From an uncultured Planctomycetales bacterium (GTDB lineage: Bacteria > Planctomycetota > Planctomycetia > Pirellulales > S012-138): a stretch of 34,266 nucleotides of DNA. The DNA lies in the NCBI GenBank assembly GCA_937982665.1, contig CALJLD010000130.1:1-34266 (forward strand), written 5' to 3'. The translations under genes and the position numbers were made by a program. The notes under the pieces were generated by a model, which did no database searches, had not been told where the DNA came from, and worked only from the letters and a program-made list of their open reading frames with translations. Every line of letters begins with the position of its first letter. Within the stretch, counting starts at the first letter, position 1. Positions 27,129-34,266 of the stretch are shown here, piece after piece.

Positions 27129-27705
27129 ATGTTCCTAAAGTCAATTGCACTGCTTGTTGCAGCCGTCGTGACGTTGGCCAACATTGTCGCTTCAGACCTC
27201 GGCGCGTCTGGTGACGCACTACATGCGGAGTCCAGGATCGATCGTCCCGTCGCTAAGCGGCGGCAGGATTTTCCTGAGGGAAACGCTCACCGTGGTCGTG
27301 AGCTTTTTTTGCTGGGCAACCTGGCCCGCCGTGCCTGTCATTCTCTCGAACCAGGCGATGACAGCGACGCAGCGCCAACGCTGTTCGGAATCGGCTCGCG
27401 GGCGACGCGGGAAGAAAATCGTGAAGCCCATCCTGGATCCGTCCGAGGATTTTGCGCCCGGATGCAAGAACGAAACGATCTTCTTGTTAACCACGGAAGA
27501 AATCCTAGTAGGCAGGCTGATTTTGGACACTGCCGACCTTGTGATCGTCCAAGACTATTCCTGCGAGGAGATTCGCATCGATCGCAGCATGATTAAGACA
27601 ATTGAAGTCGGCCTCTCGGACATGCCAAGCGGCTTTACGGATCACCTCACGCTGCAACAGTTTGCAGATCTTGTCGCGTTCCTGGCGAATTTGGCCGTGA
27701 CCTAA
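27129..27705 (+). pseudogene. Secreted PVC-type heme-binding (cytochrome c) domain protein, damaged
   Basis: ATG 27129 starts a signal peptide (LKSIALLVAAVVTLANIVAS), and the frame runs through GNAHRGRELFLLGN and APTLFGIGSRATREE. The +1 frame then takes over with IVKPILDPSEDFAPGCKNET and continues to TAA 27705, ending LQQFADLVAFLANLAVT. One A too many in the AAAA run at 27415-27418 explains the break. Joined, it matches the planctomycete heme-binding region found at the end of large dehydrogenase-like proteins. The heme motif C-x2-C-H is present only as R-R-A-C-H: a single base change (TGC to CGC) removes the first cysteine. Two lesions together favour a real pseudogene. Its stop overlaps the stop of the convergent ECF gene by two bases. 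Confidence 0.75.
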
Positions 27706-28286
27706 TCCAACAATCCGCGGCCGAACTCTCGCAGCTTGCGGAGCACGCGTGACTGCGCGATACGCACGGCGTTGACGGTCATTCCCAGCGACTCCGCGAC
27801 CTCGCTCGCGTCTCGCCCTTTAAGGACAACCTCGCGAAAAGCCGAGACGCTGTTGCGCTGGAATTGAGCCTCGATCAGTTCCAGCAACTTCTCCAGCACG
27901 TACCGATCATGCTGCAGATTGAACTCGCGGCTCAACTCGCTGTCGTGGTCCTCAAGCTGTTCTGCCAAAGCCAAGAATTCCGGCCCGCGAGCCTGAGCGG
28001 CACGATTCTCTTTGCGCCAAAACGCGCGAAGTTGGTTGGCCGTTACTTGCCGCAGCCAATTGCGGAAGGCGCCCGTCCTCCGGTTGTGTTCAAAGCCAGG
28101 CAGTTCACGTAGCACAACTAGCAACACTTCCTGGCGGACATCGGCGGCAAAGCCGCTGGTCATTCCTTTCGCCCGCAGCCATGTCTCAATCAGCGGCGTG
28201 TACACCTGCGCAAATGCACCCCAGGCGGCCTCATCGCCGGTCTTTCGCACACGCTCCAGCAAACTGACATCAGTGACATTGGACAT
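27702..28286 (-). CDS. ECF-type RNA polymerase sigma factor (kinase-associated)
   Basis: 194 residues. The sigma-2 domain has ADVRQEVLLVVLRELPGFEH for core binding and -10 recognition, and GAFRNWLRQVTANQLRAFWR. The sigma-4 domain ends in the helix-turn-helix GRDASEVAESLGMTVNAVRI and AQSRVLRKLREF. No zinc-finger anti-sigma gene lies next to it. The likely partner is the WD40 kinase downstream on the same strand, which carries its own anti-sigma-like motif. It is divergent from a second ECF gene 120 bases away. The ribosome site before ATG 28286 is weak. Confidence 0.92.
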   Translation of the reverse strand: MSNVTDVSLLERVRKTGDEAAWGAFAQVYTPLIETWLRAKGMTSGFAADVRQEVLLVVLRELPGFEHNRRTGAFRNWLRQVTANQLRAFWRKENRAAQARGPEFLALAEQLEDHDSELSREFNLQHDRYVLEKLLELIEAQFQRNSVSAFREVVLKGRDASEVAESLGMTVNAVRIAQSRVLRKLREFGRGLLD

Positions 28287-28338
28287 GCTTGGCTTGTTCC
28301 ACTGAATCTCACGAAAAAGTCAAAAACGCGGCATGCCG

Positions 28339-28366
28339 TGAAATCGCCGCACGCTCTGGCGCCTTT
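28339..28366 (+). promoter_or_regulatory. Promoter block shared with the protease gene (copy 1)
   Basis: TGAAATCGCCGCAC, six bases, then GCGCCTTT, ending 40 bases before the ATG of the second ECF gene. The same 14 and 8 bases with the same 6-base gap recur at 33286-33313. A GAA...CGTT pair follows both copies at nearly equal distance. It is probably an ECF promoter or activator site; I cannot assign the exact -35 and -10 boxes. Confidence 0.65.
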
Positions 28367-28406
28367 TCCCTGTTGAATCGTTTGTTCCCAACCATGGAGA
28401 AGTGCC

Positions 28407-29030
28407 ATGCCAACCGACATCACGACCTACGAGAACGCACTCTTGTCCCACATTCAAGATTCCGCCGGTCAATCGCATTGGCGCGAGTTTGACACACACT
28501 TTCGCCCCATTATCCAAGCGTATGTGCGGAGACAACGACTTCCCCGCAGCGACGTCGATGACGTCACGCAGGATATCTTTGTCAAACTTTGGCTGTCAAT
28601 CGATAAGTACGATCCAAGCCAAGGCCAGTTTCGCACCTGGTTGTACCAAGTGGCCAGGCACGCGGTGATTGACTTCTTTCGCAAGGAGAAACGGCAAGAT
28701 CGCGCCAAGGACGCATGTCGTGATGCAAGTCGCGTGCAACTCAATCATCGCAGTTCGACTGAACCGGAAGACATCGAGGGGCAAGTCCTTGCCTCAACGC
28801 TGAACGACGTCCGCAATCAGAGCGACGCGAAGCACTGGGCCTGCTTCGAGCGACGGCATTTGAAAGGGCAGTCCGTCAAGGCTATCGCGGAAGATCTCGA
28901 TCTCAATCCTAACTATGTTTCCGTGAACATCTGCCGCACTCTGAAACAAGTCCGCGCAAGCGTTGAACAAAGCCTGGCTAACGATACTACCGAGAAGGGC
29001 TCGCCACTCGCGAATTCCAAGCCCGTGTAA
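28407..29030 (+). CDS. ECF-type RNA polymerase sigma factor (second)
   Basis: 207 residues from ATG 28407, with GGAG about 8 bases upstream. Sigma-2 is seen in PRSDVDDVTQDIFVKLWLSI and GQFRTWLYQVARHAVIDFFR. Sigma-4 is seen in GQSVKAIAEDLDLNPNYVSV followed by NICRTLKQVR. The sequence differs strongly from the divergent ECF gene, so the two are not recent copies. A small secreted protein gene follows in the same direction, and a TPR kinase with an N-terminal anti-sigma-like motif converges on it. In ECF43-type systems a kinase activates the sigma factor by threonine phosphorylation; a similar mechanism here is an inference. The upstream block shared with the protease gene suggests autoregulation. 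Confidence 0.92.
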   Translation: MPTDITTYENALLSHIQDSAGQSHWREFDTHFRPIIQAYVRRQRLPRSDVDDVTQDIFVKLWLSIDKYDPSQGQFRTWLYQVARHAVIDFFRKEKRQDRAKDACRDASRVQLNHRSSTEPEDIEGQVLASTLNDVRNQSDAKHWACFERRHLKGQSVKAIAEDLDLNPNYVSVNICRTLKQVRASVEQSLANDTTEKGSPLANSKPV

Positions 29031-29121
29031 GAATCGGCGCTCGCTCACGTATCAGTCAGTGAACAGCGGGCTCAACTGTCACTGCCCGCAACATTTTAAG
29101 ACGAAAGCGAAGGAGATGAAC

Positions 29122-29475
29122 ATGTTCCAATCAATGCTCATGGCCGGTCTGTTGATGTTTGGCGCCAGCGAATCGGCCGCGGATTCCGCCGCTCAATGTC
29201 GATACGACAAAGTCACGGCCTACGACACGAACGTGCACACAGCCTACTTTGGACTGGCGGAGATGGCTTATATCAGCGTGGTTGGCGACGGTGACACCGA
29301 CCTGGATGTCTACGTTTATGATCCCCTGGGCAACCTTGTCGCCTACGATACCGGCATCACCGACATCTGCTTTGTCTCGTGGTGGGCCACAACCAGCGGC
29401 ACCTACCGGATCGAAGTCATCAACTACGGATCGGTCTACAATCTGTACCAGATCTGTGCCGAAGCGAGCAGGTGA
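29122..29475 (+). CDS. Small secreted PPC-like beta-sandwich protein
   Basis: 117 residues. AAGGAG at 29110-29115 abuts an ATG at 29116 but is well spaced (6 bases) from ATG 29122, so the latter is chosen. A signal peptide (MLMAGLLMFGASESAAD) is followed by one domain resembling the bacterial pre-peptidase C-terminal (PPC) fold: DTDLDVYVYDPLGNLVAYDT, SGTYRIEVINYGSVYNLYQI. Three cysteines (QCRYD, DICFV, QICAE) could form a disulfide. It lies 91 bases after the second ECF gene on the same strand. It may be an exported target or a signal-binding part of the ECF-kinase system; no enzyme motif is present. Confidence 0.75.
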   Translation: MFQSMLMAGLLMFGASESAADSAAQCRYDKVTAYDTNVHTAYFGLAEMAYISVVGDGDTDLDVYVYDPLGNLVAYDTGITDICFVSWWATTSGTYRIEVINYGSVYNLYQICAEASR

Positions 29476-29510
29476 TCCGATACAATCACTGCCAACGGTT
29501 TCGTACAACA

Positions 29511-29545
29511 ACTGGCCGCGGATGCACAGTCATCACGCGGCCGGT
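29511..29545. terminator. Possible bidirectional terminator hairpin between convergent genes
   Basis: ACTGGCCGCG (29511-29520) pairs with CGCGGCCGGT (29536-29545) with one G-T pair and a 15-base loop. TTTGCTT follows on the plus strand. It ends the small secreted protein gene and overlaps the last codons of the converging kinase. The T-run is short, so efficiency is uncertain. Confidence 0.45.
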
Positions 29546-32500
29546 TTTGCTTGTTGTGGAGACATATCGTCTTGTCCGCCACCATCAGTGTCTTTGGCTT
29601 CGCCAAGCTTGCGCAGCAGCTCTTTGAAATCTTCGCGATCGCGGAGAGGATCGAGATCAGTGTCTTCGTTAAGAAGTTTGCGATTCTCGCGTCCGGCGAA
29701 GTAGTCTTGCTCGGCCAGTGTCGTCAGCATCTTTACGGCGCGGGAGGCGTATTGGTCTTGCAAAGCATCGCGGTCATCTTGCGAAAGTGAATCATCTACG
29801 GCTGCAGCAGCTGATGCGAGCGAGATCGCGCGCGTGGCATTTCGGTATGATTCCACGGCTACCTCATTTTTGCCGGCTTTAGTTGACAACTCCCCCAGCG
29901 CGACGTAGCTCCTCGCCAGATCGGCTTGAAACTGAGTTGTCGCTGGTTCTTCTAACGCAAGCCGTTTTCGTATTGCCAACTCACGAGCGATTACTTCGAT
30001 TGCCTCCTCAAGATTGCCAAGCTTAAAAAGCAGAATGCCAAGGTCGTACTCTGTTTTTGCCAATGCTAGGCGAAACTTCGTCACCGTGTGATTCTCGTCG
30101 GCCAAGCGATGCCAAATCTCTAGCGCTTGATTGTACGAAACCACGGCTTGCAGGCTTTCTCCTTTGTTTTGATAGAGAACGCTAAGGTAAGTGTAACATT
30201 GTGCCAGATCAATGTGATTTTGAATGACTGATTGGTTATCGCGTGCAATCCCTTCCCGAATCTGTTGCTCCTGCAGAGTGGCTTTGATCGCCCTATCCAG
30301 ATCGCCGGCTATTGCGTATGTGATGCCAATATTTTGACAGCTTTTTGCAAGATCTAGTTGGTACTCCACGACTTCTGGCTGCCTGCTAGAAATAGCGATC
30401 TGAATGTTCTGCGCTTCTTTGTAGGTCACCAACGCTTTCTCGCTGTCCTCCTGAATGCTATAGAGGTTGCCTAAACCCACAAGGCTGGCGGCCAAATCGG
30501 AATGATAAGGGATCGTTTTGGGGTTCTCATCGACCAGCCGACGGCGAATCTCTATCGCATGTGTGTAGGACTCTAACGCTTCTTCATAATCGGCGTTGTC
30601 ACGATGTAGATTCCCAACGCTGTTGTAGACTCCCGAGAGTCCCGATTGAAATGCGACTACCTTCGGGTTTTCGTCGATAAGACGACGCCTGATCTCTAGC
30701 GCATGTGTGTAGGACTCCAACGCTTTCTCGTAGTCACCATCATCACGATGCAAATTGCCAAGGTTGAGAAAGATAGCGGCCAGCCCTGACCGATACTCGA
30801 CTACCGCTGGGTGTTCACTTACAAGTTGGTTGCGAATTTCAAGCGCGCGCGTAGACGCGTCCAACGCTTTTGCGATGTCACTATTACTGCGGTGCAGAAT
30901 TCCGAGATTGAAATAGCTGTCGCCCAAAGCGGCTCGAAGGTCGGGGAAGGCGGGGTTTTCCCGGGCCAGTTGTTCACGCACCTTCAGCGCCTTATGATAC
31001 GCACCCAATGCTTGGCTATTATTGCCGGTTTGTTTGAACACAGCCCCAAGGTCATTGTAAACGTCGGCAAGATCAATTCGATATTGTTTAACCGTCGGGT
31101 TATCGTCGGCGTAGCGCTTGTAGATATCCATTGCACTCGTGTAATATTGCTTCGCTTCTTCCACTCGACCGACGGCACTACATACTCCACCGAGGTTGTT
31201 GTAACTTTCTGCCAGATCCCGTTGAAGTTGAGGGACTGTCGGGTCTTCAGCCGTTAGCTTTTCTCGTGTCTTAAGCGCCGACTTGTAGAATTCCTCAGCT
31301 TGCTCAAGCTGGCCGATTTCATAGTACAGGACTCCGAGGCCGTTCTCGCTTCTCGCCAGTTCGGATCGGTATCGCGTAAGCGCCGGCCATTCATCCGACA
31401 AGTGTTTCCATAGCTTGATCGCTTCAAGCATTGATTCAATTGCACTTCCATTCTGCCCGAGAATGCCGTAGGCCTTTCCAATCCCGTGGTGGCACATTGC
31501 TGCCTTTTCGACATGCTGATTGACATTGGTATTCTCGCGTGCCAAGTCTTCTTGGATGGCAAGCGCCTGCTTCCAGGCTTCCAATGATTGCTCCAAGTTT
31601 CCGCTGATAGCAAAAATTCGGCCAATTTCAAAAAAAGATTGTGCAACTTGAGCCCTCGTCTCCGCATCTTGGCTTCCCGCATGTTCCTCGACATACGCCT
31701 CATATTGCTCCAAGGCGAACGCCAACAGCTTCGGAATGACTTCTTTGAACTGCGGATGCTTGAGTAGTTCTTCGTTTTCCACGACTTCGACGTATTGGTC
31801 GATTGAACGCCGTACATCCAGCAGGGCATCTTCAGCGCGATCAAATTCCTTGGTCTTCTCGTTGAGCGCCCAACTCGTTCCGATGATGCCAAGTGTTAGC
31901 ACTACAAAGATGATTCCACCTGCGATACGCATTGCCCGTCGGCGTTTGCGTTGTTCTCTTGCTTCTGCCTGACTCGCGGCACGGTCCGCTTCTGCCTGGC
32001 GAAGCCGGCGGTCGACATTCTCCAGATACTCGGCCACCATTGAGGCGACTTCTTTAGCACTTGTAGGTCGCTGCTCTGGTTCTACCTTCAAGCACTGCAA
32101 TGCGATCTCGACCAATTCACGATCGGCTGCATTGCTCTGCAGCAAGTTTTCAATCTCCGTCGTGTCGGCGGCGGCAGCCTTGATTGTAATTTCAGTTGCA
32201 TCCTTGCCACGGAACGGTGGCTGGCCCGTCAAGATGGCCGCTAGAATCCCACCCAAGGCAAAAACGTCAGCGCGGGCGTCAACTTCGTCTCCCTTCGCCT
32301 GCTCAGGCGCCATGTATGAGGGCGTCCCCATAACAGCACCCGCCCGTGTCTTACGACGACCGAGAACAGAAGCGCTTCCGTCACTTTGCTCTGGTGCGCT
32401 GCTTTCCTTGCCAAGCTCTCGTGCCAGGCCCCAATCCATCACATGGACTTCACCAAAACCACCTATCATGACGTTGCTGGGCTTCAGGTCACGATGGATG

Positions 32501-33159
32501 ATCCCTTGAGCGTGAGCGAAGCCGACAGCATGTGCGATCTGTTGAAAAACCTGCACGAATCGCAGGAGATCATCACTCAGATCTCTGCGGGCATGTAGTG
32601 CGTCGGCCAGCGTTCGCCCTTTGACGAACTTCATCGCCAGGAAAGGACTGTTGTCTTCCAGCAAACCCAATCTATGGACGGGCGGTATTCCGGGGTGTGG
32701 AAGTCTAGCTGTGATTTCGGCTTCTGTGACGAAGCGCGTTGCGTCTCTGCCCGGCAAAAGAGTCTTGATGGCAACTTCACGATTAAGGGCTATTTCTTTG
32801 CCGGCCAAGACTCGCCCCATTCCGCCACGGGCGATCTCTGACGTGATCTCATAGTCCGGATGGTCCGGGAGATCAGTCTTCTTGGGAACCTTGTTTTTCG
32901 TGCGCTGGCCTAGATCCTCCGTTGGGGAATAGTTGGGCGAAGCATTGGAGGCACCAGGCGCCGCATCGTGATTACGAAGTTTGGCAACAAATGAATCGGC
33001 CCCCAGCGAGATCTGATCGATTACGGCTAGACATGTAACGCATGATTCCAAATGTGCTTCGATCGACTGGGCCGATTCCTCATCAGATTTCCCTTCGGCA
33101 AATTCAATCAATTGAGTGCGTGACGGATGAAATTCGGTCGTCGCGGGCTCTTGTGACAT
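29533..33159 (-). CDS. Transmembrane Ser/Thr protein kinase with N-terminal zinc-binding-type motif and TPR domain
   Basis: 1208 residues from ATG 33159 (GGAGG five bases upstream). His36-x3-Cys40-x2-Cys43 forms an anti-sigma-like N-terminal motif. The kinase domain has ARGGMGRV (110-117), Lys132, HRDLKPSN with Asp224, and DWG at 242-244 in place of DFG, a variant frequent in planctomycete kinases. The APE-like segment is MAPEQ. A membrane helix spans about 411-431. About a dozen TPR units with a 48-residue period cover residues 500-1130 and would lie on the far side of the membrane. It is probably a sensor kinase acting on the adjacent ECF factor. Its promoter region is shared with the divergent protease gene. 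Confidence 0.93.
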   Translation of the reverse strand: MSQEPATTEFHPSRTQLIEFAEGKSDEESAQSIEAHLESCVTCLAVIDQISLGADSFVAKLRNHDAAPGASNASPNYSPTEDLGQRTKNKVPKKTDLPDHPDYEITSEIARGGMGRVLAGKEIALNREVAIKTLLPGRDATRFVTEAEITARLPHPGIPPVHRLGLLEDNSPFLAMKFVKGRTLADALHARRDLSDDLLRFVQVFQQIAHAVGFAHAQGIIHRDLKPSNVMIGGFGEVHVMDWGLARELGKESSAPEQSDGSASVLGRRKTRAGAVMGTPSYMAPEQAKGDEVDARADVFALGGILAAILTGQPPFRGKDATEITIKAAAADTTEIENLLQSNAADRELVEIALQCLKVEPEQRPTSAKEVASMVAEYLENVDRRLRQAEADRAASQAEAREQRKRRRAMRIAGGIIFVVLTLGIIGTSWALNEKTKEFDRAEDALLDVRRSIDQYVEVVENEELLKHPQFKEVIPKLLAFALEQYEAYVEEHAGSQDAETRAQVAQSFFEIGRIFAISGNLEQSLEAWKQALAIQEDLARENTNVNQHVEKAAMCHHGIGKAYGILGQNGSAIESMLEAIKLWKHLSDEWPALTRYRSELARSENGLGVLYYEIGQLEQAEEFYKSALKTREKLTAEDPTVPQLQRDLAESYNNLGGVCSAVGRVEEAKQYYTSAMDIYKRYADDNPTVKQYRIDLADVYNDLGAVFKQTGNNSQALGAYHKALKVREQLARENPAFPDLRAALGDSYFNLGILHRSNSDIAKALDASTRALEIRNQLVSEHPAVVEYRSGLAAIFLNLGNLHRDDGDYEKALESYTHALEIRRRLIDENPKVVAFQSGLSGVYNSVGNLHRDNADYEEALESYTHAIEIRRRLVDENPKTIPYHSDLAASLVGLGNLYSIQEDSEKALVTYKEAQNIQIAISSRQPEVVEYQLDLAKSCQNIGITYAIAGDLDRAIKATLQEQQIREGIARDNQSVIQNHIDLAQCYTYLSVLYQNKGESLQAVVSYNQALEIWHRLADENHTVTKFRLALAKTEYDLGILLFKLGNLEEAIEVIARELAIRKRLALEEPATTQFQADLARSYVALGELSTKAGKNEVAVESYRNATRAISLASAAAAVDDSLSQDDRDALQDQYASRAVKMLTTLAEQDYFAGRENRKLLNEDTDLDPLRDREDFKELLRKLGEAKDTDGGGQDDMSPQQAKPAA
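30521..30808 (-). repeat. Best-conserved pair of 144-base TPR units
   Basis: Two adjacent 144-base units (30521-30664 and 30665-30808) encode nearly the same 48 residues, for example ESYTHALEIRRRL and ESYTHAIEIRRRL. They share an identical 17-base core, GCATGTGTGTAGGACTC. The neighbouring units have diverged further, which points to a fairly recent duplication inside the TPR array. Confidence 0.7.
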
Positions 33160-33285
33160 ACCGGCCTCCGCAGGCAGGAGTTATATTCGACGTGCGGTCT
33201 AAGCTTCGAGGTTGACGTAATCAAGACTACAAATCTAACCGGCTCGCCGTGCCAAGCCAAAGATTTTCAAAATTCTGCAGTAGCA

Positions 33286-33313
33286 TGAAATCGCCGCACT
33301 TTGACGCGCCTTT
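33286..33313 (+). promoter_or_regulatory. Promoter block shared with the second ECF gene (copy 2)
   Basis: TGAAATCGCCGCAC, six different bases, then GCGCCTTT, 64 bases before the protease ATG and in the same orientation as copy 1. It lies in the 218-base region between the divergent TPR kinase and protease genes, so it may serve one or both. GAAAACCGTT follows at 33321-33330. Confidence 0.65.
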
Positions 33314-33377
33314 CTCTCCTGAAAACCGTTCGACCGCATCAATCACGAACGTGTCATCCCCTACCGGGAGAGCAATC

Positions 33378-34266
33378 ATGATCGCGACCCCTCGAAGATT
33401 TGTTCAGGTCTTGATGATCTGCGTGGTGACCGCCCTGGCGGTGCCGGCCGTGGCCCAAGAACCACCTCCGTCGATAGCACAGCAGGTCGCATTGACTGCG
33501 CCGGAACTCTATATCCAAACACTGCGGGGCACTGTGTGGATTGTAAACGCAACCGATGAGGGAACCTTTTTGGCACTGGCTGGCTCGTTGACGAACAGCG
33601 ACGGCTCGTGATCACGAATGACCACGTCGTCGAAGGCTCACATCACGTCCAGGTCTATTCTCCGCGATTCAATGAGGACGGGCGACCAATGACGGATCCG
33701 CACGAGTATGAAGTGAATGCCGATCCCGTCTCAGCGTTGGTTATTGACAGTGCCCTGGAACGCAACCTGGCGATCATTCAACTAGACGAGTTGGGCGATC
33801 TCAGTTCGCTGCCGTTGGCGGATTCCGACCCCACGCGGGCAGAACGTCTGCATACCGTGGGGGCCAGCACGCGCGGAAGTCCTTCTTTATGGGGCTACAT
33901 GAGTGACAATGCGCGAGATACGTTTCGCGACATAGACGGCGAATTCGACGCCATGGTCGTCGAGAGCGACTTACTAACAAACAGCGGAAACAGCGGCGGA
34001 CCTGTCGTTAACGATGCGGGCGAAGTTGTCGCGGTGATCTTTGCACACATGACCGGTGCAAGATTGCCACTTGCCACGATTGTCAAGCGTAATGACACGC
34101 CCTCCTTATGCACTTAGATTCTCGAGATCTCAAGGACAATCTCAATGAGCTGACACCGTTTCCGGGTTGACTCGCGGACTGTCAAAATGCGGGAGCTTTG
34201 CAACTCTATTCGGCGTTGGGCTCGACTGAAAACACGGTGGCGATGAGCTTCATCAGGACCGTGAGC
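33378..34266 (+). pseudogene. Secreted trypsin-like serine protease, with frameshifts; runs off the window
   Basis: ATG 33378 has GGGAG 7 bases upstream and starts a signal peptide (VLMICVVTALAVPAVAQ). The frame breaks after GTVWIVNATDEGTFL. One missing G at 33572-33573 restores GTGWLVDEQRRLVITNDHVV, with the catalytic His, in another frame. GNSGGPVVNDAGEVV carries the catalytic Ser. The usual catalytic Asp in a DLAxxQL phrase is Asn here (LERNLAIIQL). A further one-base shift near 34114 restores DSRDLKDNLNEL. A stop at 34168-34170 interrupts that frame, yet coding-like sequence (GALQLYSALGSTENTVAMSF) continues to the edge. It is likely a decaying gene unless sequencing indels are to blame. 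Its promoter block matches that of the second ECF gene. Confidence 0.78.

Overview
The window looks like chromosomal DNA from a planctomycete, probably of the Pirellulales type. This is an inference from gene content: formylglycine-type sulfatases, very large Ser/Thr kinases fused to WD40 or TPR repeats next to ECF sigma factors, a PVC-type heme-binding domain and a DUF3124 protein. No rRNA, CRISPR array or plasmid replication gene is visible.

Left part (1-9.4 kb). A possible sulfatase tail is followed by a sucrose-type cluster: an (alpha/alpha)6-barrel glycoside hydrolase, a sucrose-phosphate-synthase-like GT4 enzyme and an overlapping sucrose-phosphatase-like HAD enzyme. After an IS630-type transposase remnant comes a vanadium-dependent haloperoxidase that is broken by a one-base frameshift. 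Downstream on the same strand lie a small envelope protein and an OmpR-type response regulator/histidine kinase pair.

Middle (9.4-22 kb). Two sulfatases are transcribed divergently. An arsenic operon on the minus strand reads arsR, small membrane ORFs, two low-molecular-weight-phosphatase-type arsenate reductases, arsD and arsA. The cysteines expected to bind As(III) in ArsA and ArsD are present, but no ArsB/Acr3 permease is in the window. Two copies of one inverted repeat, at the arsR start and just after arsR, look like ArsR operators. A DUF3124 membrane protein and a Kef-type cation/proton antiporter follow. Near 21.7 kb is the 3' half of a tRNA-Arg gene beside a long hairpin, which may be an integration scar.

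Right part (22-34.3 kb). Two sigma-factor/kinase sets are present. Each kinase starts with an H-x3-C-x2-C motif like that of zinc-binding anti-sigma factors, followed by a kinase domain, one membrane helix and a repeat domain (about 16 WD40 repeats in one, about a dozen 48-residue TPR units in the other). The two ECF genes are divergent. The upstream region of the second ECF gene and that of a secreted trypsin-like protease gene 5 kb away share a 14-base block, a 6-base gap and an 8-base block, all with identical spacing. This suggests a small regulon: ECF factor, small secreted beta-rich protein, TPR kinase and protease. It is the most novel-looking system in the window.

Several genes (haloperoxidase, heme protein, protease and probably a small ars-operon membrane protein) are restored to good family matches by changing a single base. 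The heme and protease genes carry further lesions. Either several pseudogenes cluster here or the assembly contains residual indels.
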